Source: Bacteroidota bacterium (GTDB lineage Bacteria; Bacteroidota; Bacteroidia; Bacteroidales; FEN-979). From it: a stretch of 56,643 nt of DNA. The stretch's first letter is position 1; each line of letters begins with the position of its first letter. Positions 18,719 through 27,141 of this stretch are shown one piece after another. The stretch covers positions 1 through 56,643 of the forward strand of contig JAPLDI010000027.1 of the NCBI GenBank assembly GCA_026391795.1, read 5' to 3'. The notes beneath the pieces are model-generated. The model ran no database searches. It was not told the origin of the DNA and saw nothing but the letters and a program-made list of their open reading frames with translations. The position numbers and the translations under genes are program-made.

Positions 18719-21619
18719 TTGGGAAAGAGATTCTTTCATATTGCTCTTTTGATCACCTGTTTCTCCGGTCATTCTTATGCTCAGTATTACAGCACAGGGC
18801 AGGATCCGGGATCATTGCGATGGAGACAGATAAAGACAAAAAAGTTTCAGCTGATCTATCCGCAGGATTTTGAAAAAAAAGGCCAGTACCTGGCAAATAT
18901 CCTCGACATTATCCAGCGGAATGAAACCCGGACCCTCTCTGCAAAAGTCCCCCGGATCCCGGTTGTGATTCATTCCAGCTCTTCAACATCAAACGGTGTG
19001 ACTGTCTGGGCGCCGAAACGGATTGAATTATATACTTGTCCTCCGCAGGATATCTATCCCGAAGAGTGGCTGGAACAACTGGCCATTCATGAATACCGTC
19101 ATGCCGTCCAGGTAAGTAAGATGAACCGTGGGTTTACAAAGGTACTTTCATGGATGCTGGGCGAGCAGGCGACAGGTGGCGTTCTCGGACTTTATATTCC
19201 AACATGGTTCCTGGAAGGCGACGCCGTTTGCACGGAGACCGCCCTGACAAATTCAGGAAGGGGAAGGACTTATGCATTTGAAAATATCCTGCGGGCTCAG
19301 CTGCTGGAGAAAGGGAGCTATTCGTATGACAAAGCTGTTCTGGGTTCCTACCGTACCTTCCTCCCCGATCAGTATGAGCTGGGATACCCGCTTGTTGCTC
19401 AAGCCAGGAAAACCTACGGACCCCAGGTATGGAATACGGCGCTGGACCGCACAGCGAAGCTTCCTTTTATGGTTGTTCCCTTTTCCTCCGGGATCCATAA
19501 TGTGACCGGGCTAGCCAAGGGAAAGTTTTATAAAAAGATGCTTTCGGATCTCAAATCGGAATGGAAAATCCAGGAGAACACCCTTACCTATACCGGCTTC
19601 AGCCAGGTGACGAAAACGAAAGGCAAAGATCATCCAGTATATAATCACCCTGTTTTCCTGAATGATTCGGTCATCATCGCAGAAAAAGAATCGCTCAATG
19701 ACCCTGACAGGATCGTGAGTATCGACCGGAAGACCGGTAACGAGAAGAAGATCGTGGCAATGGGTACCGGGCAGGATGAGTCCATCTCTGTCACAAAGCA
19801 GTATATCGTCTGGACTGAAATACAACCCGACCCGAGGTGGCAGAACCGTGATTTCTCAGTGATCCGGATCCATGACCTGCAAACCGGAAAGACCCGTAAC
19901 CTCACGCACCGGAGCCGGTATTTCGCGCCCTTCCTCTCCCCTGATGGAAGACTGATCGCTGCCAGCAGGATTGACCTGCAAAACCGCTGTTCCATCGACA
20001 TCCTGGAACTCCCCGGAGGGAAAACCGTAAAGAGTTTTCCCATGAAAAACAACGACATGGCCATGGAACCGAACTGGTCAGACGACGGGAATAACCTTGT
20101 CTTCACGATCCTGAATGAAAAAGGAAAAAGCATTGCCGGGTTGAATGTCATTACGGGAACGGTCAAATATTTCCTTCCCTTCAGTTTTACTGATGTTTCC
20201 GGTCCTGCCTATTTTCACCATAGCCATCTGCTTTTTTCGGGCGATTACTCAGGCATCCCGAACATCTTTGCTGTTGATACCGCCACAGGCAAGGTCTTCC
20301 AGGTCACTTCCTCCAGGTTTTTCTCCACAGATCCTGATTTTACTGCAGACCGTATGAGGATGATCTATTCAGATTATAATTCGGACGGGCTCCGGGTTGT
20401 AGAGACCATGGTTGATACCACCCTTTGGATTCCGATCGACAAGATCACCGATACCTCCATCAAACTGTATGAACCCCTTGTTCAGCAGGAACATGCCAAC
20501 ATACAGGACAGCGTAAGGGAAAGAAGGATATTTAAGATGTTTCAGTCAGATTCCTGCAACTTGCTAAAGGATACAGTCCAGGGAAGGCTTTATGAATCGA
20601 AGAAGTACAACAAATTCCTTCATCTGTTCAACCCTCACAGCTGGGCACCGGGGACGCTCGACGTGAACAACCTCCAGGTAAAACCAGGTGTTTCAGTGCT
20701 TTTCCAGAATGTTTTGAGCAGCATGTTCGCCAGTGCAGGATGGGAGTATAACCCCAGCGAAGCCACCGGGAAATTCTTTGCAAACATAAGCTACCAGGCA
20801 CTCTATCCGGTTTTTGACCTTGGGTTTGATGCCGGCAACCGTGCAGCCTACTATGTGACCGCTTCAAACCAATCCTTCCGCTACACCTGGCAGGAGATTA
20901 ATTTCAAGCTGCATGCAAGCATCCCCTGGAACTTCTCGCGCGGCAACTACAGCCGATACCTGACACCCTACTTCGGGGCTACAATGATTGATCTCATCCG
21001 AAACTCAGGAACGCCTAAGGAACTGAAAACCGGGCTGATCACCAGCCTCGATTACAGGCTAACCTATTCTCAGTACATCCGGTCGTCAGCGAAAGACATG
21101 TATCCCCGTTTCGGGCAGACCTTTCAGCTCGATTACCGGAATACTCCTTTTGCAGGAAACTTAATGGGGGATATTTTCGCCGCCCAGACGAACCTCTACT
21201 TTCCGGGAATATTCAAACACCAGGGGATCTGGGCCTACGGTGCCTTTCAATCGTACAACCCAAGTCTCAATTCATTTTATACCTATGCCAGTCTGATCAA
21301 CTTTCCAAGAGGATACGTCGGATACACGGATGACCGGATTATCAGTCTTGCCTTGAATTACAAGCTGCCCCTCTTCTACCCCGACCTGAGTCTCGGATCG
21401 GTTGCCTATTTTAAACGGTTTAAACTGAACCTTTTCTTCGACTGGGCACAAGGATGGACCGGCAAGGAATTGAACATCTACCAGTCGACCGGGGCAGAAC
21501 TGACTACTGACGTTCACCTGCTACGCTTTCTTTATCCTTTCGACCTTGGGGTAAGGGCACTATTTTTCCCTGGCGATTCTTCCTGGGGATGGGAGTTCCT
21601 GTATGCTATCAACCTTTGA
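18719..21619 (+). CDS. Exported gluzincin-like metallopeptidase with propeller and C-terminal barrel, 966 aa
   Basis: A TTG start is used because no ATG precedes the signal peptide (MGKRFFHIALLITCFSGHSYAQ) and a promoter lies just upstream. Residues 124-128 are HEYRH, an HExxH zinc motif, and WFLEGDA follows with Glu166 as probable third ligand, as in gluzincins. The middle (about 290-590) has PD40/TolB-like propeller strands (FLSPDGRLIAAS, PNWSDDGNNLVFT, DPDFTADRMRMIYSDYNSD). The last 300 residues are rich in alternating aromatic strands and end in ...FLYAINL, as in an outer-membrane beta-barrel. The protein probably sits in the outer membrane with a periplasmic or surface protease head. Such proteins are often labelled TolB-like, but this is not a standard TolB. 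The gene stands alone, and its substrate is unknown. Confidence 0.85.
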   Translation: MGKRFFHIALLITCFSGHSYAQYYSTGQDPGSLRWRQIKTKKFQLIYPQDFEKKGQYLANILDIIQRNETRTLSAKVPRIPVVIHSSSSTSNGVTVWAPKRIELYTCPPQDIYPEEWLEQLAIHEYRHAVQVSKMNRGFTKVLSWMLGEQATGGVLGLYIPTWFLEGDAVCTETALTNSGRGRTYAFENILRAQLLEKGSYSYDKAVLGSYRTFLPDQYELGYPLVAQARKTYGPQVWNTALDRTAKLPFMVVPFSSGIHNVTGLAKGKFYKKMLSDLKSEWKIQENTLTYTGFSQVTKTKGKDHPVYNHPVFLNDSVIIAEKESLNDPDRIVSIDRKTGNEKKIVAMGTGQDESISVTKQYIVWTEIQPDPRWQNRDFSVIRIHDLQTGKTRNLTHRSRYFAPFLSPDGRLIAASRIDLQNRCSIDILELPGGKTVKSFPMKNNDMAMEPNWSDDGNNLVFTILNEKGKSIAGLNVITGTVKYFLPFSFTDVSGPAYFHHSHLLFSGDYSGIPNIFAVDTATGKVFQVTSSRFFSTDPDFTADRMRMIYSDYNSDGLRVVETMVDTTLWIPIDKITDTSIKLYEPLVQQEHANIQDSVRERRIFKMFQSDSCNLLKDTVQGRLYESKKYNKFLHLFNPHSWAPGTLDVNNLQVKPGVSVLFQNVLSSMFASAGWEYNPSEATGKFFANISYQALYPVFDLGFDAGNRAAYYVTASNQSFRYTWQEINFKLHASIPWNFSRGNYSRYLTPYFGATMIDLIRNSGTPKELKTGLITSLDYRLTYSQYIRSSAKDMYPRFGQTFQLDYRNTPFAGNLMGDIFAAQTNLYFPGIFKHQGIWAYGAFQSYNPSLNSFYTYASLINFPRGYVGYTDDRIISLALNYKLPLFYPDLSLGSVAYFKRFKLNLFFDWAQGWTGKELNIYQSTGAELTTDVHLLRFLYPFDLGVRALFFPGDSSWGWEFLYAINL

Positions 21620-21636
21620 TGTCATTGAAATGACAA

Positions 21637-21660
21637 GCTGATGAGCTGACGAGCTGGTAA
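21637..21660. repeat. 8-bp array GCTGATGA/GCTGACGA/GCTGGTAA
   Basis: Three degenerate 8-bp units follow the stop of the upstream gene and a small hairpin (GTCATT-GA-AATGAC, 21621-21634). The same 8-bp word recurs after the lptD-like gene at 35147. Confidence 0.6.
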
Positions 21661-21701
21661 ATAAGTTATTTAATGATTAAAATTAACCGCAAATAAGTTC
21701 T

Positions 21702-21734
21702 GTCATTGCGAGGAACGAAGTGACGAAGCAACCT
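21702..21734. repeat. GTCATTGCGAGGAACGAAG-type dispersed repeat
   Basis: The element runs from GTCATTGCGAGGAACGAAG into TGACGAAGCAACCT. From memory, repeats of this wording (CATTGCGAGGAACGAAG...) occur in intergenic DNA of many unrelated bacteria. It lies between convergent genes. Confidence 0.5.
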
Positions 21735-21753
21735 AATTCCTAATTCGTAATTT
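21733..21753. repeat. Heptad array CTAATTC/CTAATTC/GTAATTT
   Basis: Three 7-bp units run up to and overlap by two bases the stop codon of the minus-strand gatD (21752-21754). The same word family appears at 28081-28150. Confidence 0.55.
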
Positions 21754-23137
21754 ATTTATGGAAGTTTTTAATAAACTCTTCCACTTCAGGAACACCGCCC
21801 TGGTAGATCAGGTATCCGTTGTAAGGTTCGCGCGGTGTAGTTTCGCCATTGATGGGTGTCAGCATGATCTCTTTCACCTTCTCAAGGTCGTTCGTCTGAC
21901 CCAGCGCCCAGCTCAGCTTTATATAGGCAGTTTCCGGTAACATATTTTCAGCCGGAACAATCCCTTTTGCCATCAGGTCGCGACCGGTATCGTAAACAAA
22001 CATGTGAACATATCCCCAGAGTGTCTGTACCGTCATGTAGATCGCCACACCTTTTGCAATGGCCCTTTCGATGGCCGGGTAGATCGGCTTGTTCACGTGT
22101 CCCAGGCCGGTACCGATGATCACGATGCCTTTGTAACCATTGTCCACGATCGAATCGATCATATCCGGGTGCATGTTGGTGTAATAGTAGATCATCGCAA
22201 CTTTCTCTTCGAAATAGGGCAGGATGGTCACGTTACGGTCTTTGCGCCGGTGGTTGTATTCTGTCTTTATCGGAACCACCCCGGCCCGGGTTACCGTTGC
22301 CAGCGGTGTATCCCCGATGGTACGGAAAGTGGAACGGTAGGAGGAATGCATCTTGCGTACGCGGGTTCCCCTGTGAAGGAAGGCATATTCATCGGAGGTA
22401 GGGCCGAACATGCAAACCATCACTTCGGCGATATCGCCATGCCCGGCTGCCGTTGCAGCATGCATCAGGTTGAGTGCGGCATCGGAGCTAGGCCGGTCGG
22501 ATGAACGCTGCGAGCCGACCAGGACGATCGGGACCGGGGAGTTCTGTACCATGAAATTCAGCGCAGCCGAGGTATAATGCATGGTATCTGTGCCGTGACC
22601 GATGATGATCCCGTCGATGCCTTTTTCGATCTCGTTGCCGATGGCAATGGCCAGTTTCTTGTATTGTTCCGGACCCATATTCTCACTGAAAACGGCAAAG
22701 AGTTTCTCTGTTGTGAGGTTGCAGATGTCGGCAAGCTCGGGAACAGCTCCATACAGTTCTCCGGGAGAGAATGCAGGGATCACGGCGCCGGTGCGGTAAT
22801 CGAGCCGCGACGCAATGGTCCCGCCGGTTCCCAGCAGCTTTACATTGGGTTTGCCGGCCGTATAAGGAAATTCTTTCTCCGGAATGTGATAAACCGCTTT
22901 CTTGTATCCCAGTTCTGTGATATCGGTGATGGTTTCCGTATCAACCCCGATGTTGTAGCCTGTGAAAAATTTAAGTACAAGGTGTTTGTCATCTGTATTT
23001 TCGGCCCGCGGCAGAATGGTCCCTTCAAAAACACCGCGGGTGGTGTCAACCTTCACCTTCGCCCACACCCTTGCATTGAACTTCATCATCACCTCGAGTG
23101 CCCGTCCCTTGTATCCTTGAAAAATATCGTCGCTCAT
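21752..23137 (-). CDS. gatD: Archaeal-type Glu-tRNA(Gln) amidotransferase subunit D, 461 aa
   Basis: GatD is the glutaminase half of the GatDE enzyme. It releases ammonia from Gln or Asn, which GatE uses to convert Glu-tRNA(Gln) to Gln-tRNA(Gln). The first 95 residues form the small beta domain typical of GatD (GVFEGTILPR, LVLKFFTGYNIG), which plain asparaginases lack. The asparaginase domain has GTGGTIAS at 103-110 (Thr107), GHGTDTM at 180-186 (Thr183, Asp184), VGSQRSSDRPSSDA at 207-220 and a conserved Lys262 in RVRKMHSS, so all expected catalytic residues are present. Length matches archaeal GatD (about 420-460). gatE lies 98 bp upstream on the same strand, and this pairing rules strongly against an ordinary asparaginase. 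Confidence 0.9.
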   Translation of the reverse strand: MSDDIFQGYKGRALEVMMKFNARVWAKVKVDTTRGVFEGTILPRAENTDDKHLVLKFFTGYNIGVDTETITDITELGYKKAVYHIPEKEFPYTAGKPNVKLLGTGGTIASRLDYRTGAVIPAFSPGELYGAVPELADICNLTTEKLFAVFSENMGPEQYKKLAIAIGNEIEKGIDGIIIGHGTDTMHYTSAALNFMVQNSPVPIVLVGSQRSSDRPSSDAALNLMHAATAAGHGDIAEVMVCMFGPTSDEYAFLHRGTRVRKMHSSYRSTFRTIGDTPLATVTRAGVVPIKTEYNHRRKDRNVTILPYFEEKVAMIYYYTNMHPDMIDSIVDNGYKGIVIIGTGLGHVNKPIYPAIERAIAKGVAIYMTVQTLWGYVHMFVYDTGRDLMAKGIVPAENMLPETAYIKLSWALGQTNDLEKVKEIMLTPINGETTPREPYNGYLIYQGGVPEVEEFIKNFHK

Positions 23138-23189
23138 TTTTTAGTATTCTTTAGTTACTGAAATCAAAATCAAATGGTATAAACTCTAT

Positions 23190-23231
23190 CTCCTCCCCCT
23201 CTCTTTTAGGAGAGGGGGCCGGGGGGTGAGG
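23190..23231. repeat. Palindromic intergenic element in the gatE-gatD gap
   Basis: CCCCCTCTC (23195-23203) and GAGAGGGGG (23210-23218) form a perfect 9-bp stem with a TTTTAG loop, followed by CCGGGGGGTGAGG. From memory, elements of this wording are dispersed through many Bacteroidota genomes. Here it sits inside the presumed gatE-gatD transcript and could act as a processing or attenuation hairpin. Confidence 0.65.
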
Positions 23232-23235
23232 CAAA

Positions 23236-25203
23236 TTAAAATAGTATGCGTTTGCTCAAATCGCCCAGAGAGACGTTTCCGAGGGCCAGTTTGCTGACGT
23301 TGCCCATCACCCATCGAACACCTGCTCCGTTGTCGGATGATGTACGCGTCTGCTCGTATTTTTTTATCAGGAAGGGAAGTTTGAGAAGGATCTCCTCCAG
23401 TTTGATCTCCCTGAACCCGATCGTCACCAGGATCGAATCGAAATCCATCTTCGGATGCTGGTACAGATGCAGCAGCATCCGTTTTGAGATCGCCAGGTCA
23501 AGTTTCCGGCCGGCAAGGAAGGCCAGCAATTCATAAACCTTCTGGAATGAGAACTCGGGCAATACAGGATGCTTCCCCTGGATATGCTTCAGTGTCTGGC
23601 CAAAGAGGGCTGCGGTGAACCTTGCAGGAATGCTGAGTTCACCCTGTATCTTGTCGATCAGCGGAACAAGGTTGTTTTTCAGGATATAGGTGTAGGTATC
23701 TTCCGGGACATTCCATTGCTTCAGTTGCCCGATGCGGTCGGCGACAAATACCGGCAGGTGCTCTGACATTTCCCTGAGCACTTCATCTTCCAGCGGGATC
23801 GGAGCGGAATCGGTATCGGGGTACATCCGGTCAGCACCGGGAAGCACCCTTTCAAAGATGGTCGTTCCGTCTTCAAACGATTTGCGGGTTTCATTCGGAA
23901 CTCCTGTGAAAGCCATCAGACATCGCTCCTGGATCGTCTCCAGCGCCGTTTGAATGTCTTCTTCCGGCCCCCAGAGGATCAGCTGTGCATCACCTTCGCC
24001 GCTGTTCAGCATCGATTGAACCTTCTTCCAGCCTTTCTTTCCTACCGTATCTTCCAGCATCTCGGAATGTGCCATGTTGGGCAGGTCGATGCAGGCTACA
24101 ACCTTTACCCTCTCTGCAATCTCATCCCCGAACATTTTCCCGGGCTGGGTAAAATGAGAAAGGATACCCTGGAACAGGGGAAGGTTGATGATGTGCATCT
24201 TATATTCCGCCAGTTTCTCCGGCTGCAGAGGCACTGCATCGAACCCAATCTCTTTGGCTTCAATCTCCTGGTGGGAGATCTTCCAGCCCGAGGAATCTTT
24301 CAGTCTCGATTTCAGCATGTCGCGGATGCTTAGCAGCGCCCATTGACGGTACACTTCGTTGTGCGTCAGCTCGGGCATCCAGCCCGTATGGGCCACGCCT
24401 TTGATCTCCACGCGCGTACCACCTTTGCAGCTGACATTTACGTCAGCCCGTGTCGATCCCACCCCGGTCATTACCTTCCCGGTGCTGCGGTTCAGGAAAC
24501 GGATATAATCTGCTCCCTCTTTTACCTCGCCTGGATTTTTGAATTCCGGATAGGTAACGGTCTCGATGAGCGGCATACCCAGCCGGTCGGTACGATAGAT
24601 CCGCACATGGCCGATATCGGAGACTTCCCTGCAGGAATCCTCTTCAATGCTCAGCTGGATCAGCCGGACCTTCTTATTCTTTAATTCGATCTCTCCTTCC
24701 ACACCGATGATCGCGGTGCGCTGAAAGCCGGTGGGGATGGATCCGTCGAGGTACTGCTTGCGACTGATGTGCACCTCTCCTACGATCTTCAGTTTCGAGA
24801 GAAGTGAGATCTCCAGGGCAATGCCAAGCGCCTCCCGGTTGAGCGGGAAAGGCGGCGTATCGTCCACATCGTAGGTACAGGCTGTTTTATTGTTTATCCG
24901 GTAGATGATCTGCTTGCGGGTCTTGAATTCCATCAGCGCGGTGCCATCGTATTCGCCCAGCTCGCTGAGCGTAGGGCGCATGTGTCGGATCAGCTCGGCA
25001 TCATATTCCTCCGGCTTCTGGTAAAACCCTGCCGGACAGTGGCAAAAGAGTTTCTCACGGGTTTTGAGTTGCTGGTGAACTTCAAGCCCCGACATGAACC
25101 CGACCCGGTCATAATCCGCCTGTGTGGCTTGTTTTCGTTGAACGTATCCTATGGCTTTCTGCGTCTTGACATAGTTGCGTCTGGGATCAAATGCTTGCTT
25201 CAT
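23236..25203 (-). CDS. gatE: Archaeal-type Glu-tRNA(Gln) amidotransferase subunit E, 655 aa
   Basis: GatE is the kinase/transamidase half of GatDE. It phosphorylates Glu-tRNA(Gln) and transfers ammonia delivered by GatD. The start at 25203 (MKQAFDPRRNY) is chosen because the open frame further upstream translates an intergenic repeat and precedes a TAnnTTTG box. Seen in order: the cradle motif GFMSGLEVHQQLKTREKLFC (about 34-53), MRPTLSELGEYDGTAL, DGSIPTGFQRT, EEDSCREV, RLGMPLIE and GTRVEIKG, all in GatE rather than GatB form. An inserted AspRS-like (GAD) domain lies at about 290-420 (GDEIAERVKV...), then PGADRMYPDTDS, and a helical/YqeY-like tail from about 450. Length agrees with archaeal GatE (about 620-640). 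The gene is first in a two-gene unit with gatD. Confidence 0.93.
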   Translation of the reverse strand: MKQAFDPRRNYVKTQKAIGYVQRKQATQADYDRVGFMSGLEVHQQLKTREKLFCHCPAGFYQKPEEYDAELIRHMRPTLSELGEYDGTALMEFKTRKQIIYRINNKTACTYDVDDTPPFPLNREALGIALEISLLSKLKIVGEVHISRKQYLDGSIPTGFQRTAIIGVEGEIELKNKKVRLIQLSIEEDSCREVSDIGHVRIYRTDRLGMPLIETVTYPEFKNPGEVKEGADYIRFLNRSTGKVMTGVGSTRADVNVSCKGGTRVEIKGVAHTGWMPELTHNEVYRQWALLSIRDMLKSRLKDSSGWKISHQEIEAKEIGFDAVPLQPEKLAEYKMHIINLPLFQGILSHFTQPGKMFGDEIAERVKVVACIDLPNMAHSEMLEDTVGKKGWKKVQSMLNSGEGDAQLILWGPEEDIQTALETIQERCLMAFTGVPNETRKSFEDGTTIFERVLPGADRMYPDTDSAPIPLEDEVLREMSEHLPVFVADRIGQLKQWNVPEDTYTYILKNNLVPLIDKIQGELSIPARFTAALFGQTLKHIQGKHPVLPEFSFQKVYELLAFLAGRKLDLAISKRMLLHLYQHPKMDFDSILVTIGFREIKLEEILLKLPFLIKKYEQTRTSSDNGAGVRWVMGNVSKLALGNVSLGDLSKRILF

Positions 25204-25235
25204 TGGGAGGTAAGGATAGATTAAATTAGAAGAAC

Positions 25236-25243
25236 CAAAATTA
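25236..25243 (-). promoter_or_regulatory. -7 element of the gatE promoter
   Basis: CAAAATTA on the plus strand is TAATTTTG on the minus strand, an exact TAnnTTTG. It places the transcript start about 27 nt before the chosen gatE start. No clear -33 element was found. Confidence 0.45.
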
Positions 25244-25294
25244 GGGTTTTCTGCGATAGAGTTTGGTAATGGTTGATAAAAAGGAGTAAAATTC

Positions 25295-25331
25295 CTGGAT
25301 GCTGGATGCTGGATGTGTGGGTGTGGGTATG
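25295..25331. repeat. Heptad array CTGGATG x3 with GTGTGGG tail
   Basis: Three perfect CTGGATG units (25295-25315) are followed by TGTGGGTGTGGGTATG. It is the same word family as 39795-39878 and 44234-44282. Confidence 0.75.
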
Positions 25332-25421
25332 TATGTTGCATAACGCGACATGGTTTTTCCATTCCTGCATTCCTGCATGGTAAATTCCTTCATAAATCCA
25401 TTAGGTTATCATTAATTATAT

Positions 25422-25429
25422 TATTTTTG
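25422..25429 (+). promoter_or_regulatory. -7 promoter element (TATTTTTG)
   Basis: An exact TAnnTTTG match lies 155 bp before the 25585 start. No convincing -33 element is present. Confidence 0.4.
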
Positions 25430-25584
25430 AATATAATATGGTTCCTGATTGAATCCACAGGAGTCCCTCCTCATAAAGATTAATAGAATTAACTTTACTT
25501 TTCGAAAAGACAACTAAATAAACGCTCATTCTTTATTTACCGGGAAGAATGATATACATTAACTAACCTGCTAAATCCTATGCT

Positions 25585-26460
25585 ATGAAAAAACTGATGA
25601 TTGCAACATTCCTGCTGATGGCGATGAGTGCCATCGTAAACGGACAGGAGAAAACGGGGATCGGCATTGCACCCTTCACCTATGTTGACGGAGCAGCCAT
25701 TCCGCAGGATGTCAATGCCATCCAGGCGATGGTGATCAACTCGTTTATGAAAACGAGAAGGTTCAACGTGATTGAGCCGGCACAGATGGATGCACTGAAA
25801 AGGATAAAAGGGGTCGATGCCCCGGATGATGTTCTCGATGTGAACGTACTTCAGCGTTGGGGCAATTTAGGAGCACAGTTCGTAATTTCGGGACAGGTGG
25901 TCAGTGCACAGGCCGAACAGATGAGGGCCGACGACGGACAAGGGACGGTCACAATTACCTACAAGGCAAAAGTGATCCTGAATTTAAAAGTTACGGATGT
26001 GGCCACCGGCCAGACGATCAATGCAGAAACCCTGGAACCCAAAGCCGGCAGTTCCATGTTAGGTTCAATGGGCATAGGATCCTCCTCCCCCGAAAATGCC
26101 ATCACAAAAGCGATAAAAACCACCGAGGATAAGATCGATGATTTTGTCGGAAGGAATTTCCCCATCTCCTTTTCAATTGCCGAAGTACAGGAGAAGGATA
26201 AAAAAGGCAATGCGACAACGATCCTGATCGCAGGTGGTTCCGCACATGGCCTGAAAAAAGGGGATAAGCTGAAAGTCGTCGAACTCACCGATATCGAAGT
26301 CAACGGGAAAAAGATGCAGCGGAAAAAAGAGATCGGAGAACTGAAAATCACGAAAGTGGAGGATGAAAATTTTTCCATCTGTTCGGTCAGTGCCGGAGGT
26401 CTCGAAATAAACACCAAATTCGAGGCCAAGGCCAAGTTGCAGATCATTACAAAGGATTAA
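25585..26460 (+). CDS. Exported CsgG/LpoB-like protein, 291 aa
   Basis: The ATG start gives a signal peptide (MKKLMIATFLLMAMSAIVNG|Q). The next 150 residues have the pattern of the CsgG-like periplasmic fold: GIGIAPF near 26, AMVINSFMKTRRFNVIEPAQMDAL, then LGAQFVISGQVVSAQAEQ and VILNLKVTDVATGQTINAETLEP. A second C-terminal part (about 195-290) has a GLKKGDKLKVVE beta-turn, like small beta-barrel domains in CsgG-related and FlgT-like proteins. There is no lipobox cysteine, so unlike true CsgG it is not lipidated. No curli genes are nearby. A role in outer-membrane assembly or as an accessory to a secretion system is possible, but the exact function is not known. Confidence 0.7.
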   Translation: MKKLMIATFLLMAMSAIVNGQEKTGIGIAPFTYVDGAAIPQDVNAIQAMVINSFMKTRRFNVIEPAQMDALKRIKGVDAPDDVLDVNVLQRWGNLGAQFVISGQVVSAQAEQMRADDGQGTVTITYKAKVILNLKVTDVATGQTINAETLEPKAGSSMLGSMGIGSSSPENAITKAIKTTEDKIDDFVGRNFPISFSIAEVQEKDKKGNATTILIAGGSAHGLKKGDKLKVVELTDIEVNGKKMQRKKEIGELKITKVEDENFSICSVSAGGLEINTKFEAKAKLQIITKD

Positions 26461-26464
26461 GAAA

Positions 26465-26499
26465 AGTCGGAAGTCGCCAGTCGCCAGTCGCCAGTCAGT
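26465..26499. repeat. Heptad array AGTCGGA/AGTCGCC x3/AGTCAGT
   Basis: Five in-phase 7-bp units start four bases after the TAA of the CsgG-like gene. Three units are identical. Confidence 0.8.
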
Positions 26500-26557
26500 T
26501 AATTACAGACTGTGGCTGAGGACTCCCGATTTCTAATCATTCACTCAATAACTAACC

Positions 26558-27046
26558 ATGTTACCGGATTACGAAATCGTTTCAGGACGGGGAATTGGCA
26601 GAATTATCCTGGGATTATCCAAAAAGGAGATTGCTGATATCATGGGGGCTCCTGATGAGATCGAACATCCGGAAAACCCGGATAATGAAAGCTGTGAGAT
26701 CTTTTGTTACAATGCCATTAATTGTTCCCTGTTATTCGATCCGGATCAGGACGACAGGCTGGTGGAGATATCCATTGAAAACGGCTATTTTCACCTGGCC
26801 AGGAAAATCAGGGTCGGGTTACGGAAAGAAGATCTGCTGAATTTTGGGACCGCATTAAGATTCGGCGAATACCGTATCGAAGAAAGTCCAACACTGGAAT
26901 ATCCCGCTCAGGAGCTGATCTCCTATGAACAGGCGGGGCTCCATTTCTGGCTGAACAATGGCATAATCACAGCAATCGGGATCACACCGCTGGTTGCTGA
27001 AGATGGAAGGATCATCTGGCCGGAACCGGAAGGAGATGAAATTTGA
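26558..27046 (+). CDS. Uncharacterised small cytosolic protein, 162 aa
   Basis: I do not recognise this family with confidence. The protein has no signal peptide or membrane segment, and it is acidic (ENPDNESCEIF, FDPDQDDRLVE). The first 35 residues, GIGRIILGLSKKEIADIMGAPDEI, resemble the helix-turn start of BamE/BLIP-like modules, where a Gly-hydrophobic-Ser motif leads into a helix and a G-x-P turn. A second related half may begin at about 90 (RKIRVGLRKEDLLNFG). Similar proteins are often single-domain and have no known reaction. The gene lies between an exported CsgG-like protein and an exported hydrolase on the same strand, with a heptad array upstream and no recognised promoter box. Confidence 0.7.
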   Translation: MLPDYEIVSGRGIGRIILGLSKKEIADIMGAPDEIEHPENPDNESCEIFCYNAINCSLLFDPDQDDRLVEISIENGYFHLARKIRVGLRKEDLLNFGTALRFGEYRIEESPTLEYPAQELISYEQAGLHFWLNNGIITAIGITPLVAEDGRIIWPEPEGDEI

Positions 27047-27141
27047 AACAGGAATTGCCTGTACCTTCAGAGGAACGAAAAAGAAAAATCACAGGAAACT
27101 TATAACGAAACGAAACAGATCCTTGCAAAACAGAAAATGTG

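Larger units (their letters stand above)
25204..25584. other. Divergent intergenic region gatE / csgG-like gene
   Basis: This 381-bp gap holds a minus-strand -7 box for gatE (25236-25243), a heptad array (25295-25315) that grades into GTGTGGG words, a TGCATTCCTGCATGG direct repeat near 25366, and a plus-strand -7 box (25422-25429). No gene is supported. Confidence 0.6.

Noticed and set aside
21752-23137. Plain L-asparaginase
   Set aside because: The N-terminal GatD-specific domain and the adjacent gatE make GatD far more likely.
25204-25362. N-terminal extension of GatE
   Set aside because: The frame stays open for 53 codons upstream, but it translates the CTGGATG heptad array and the promoter box. 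GatE homology begins after 25203.
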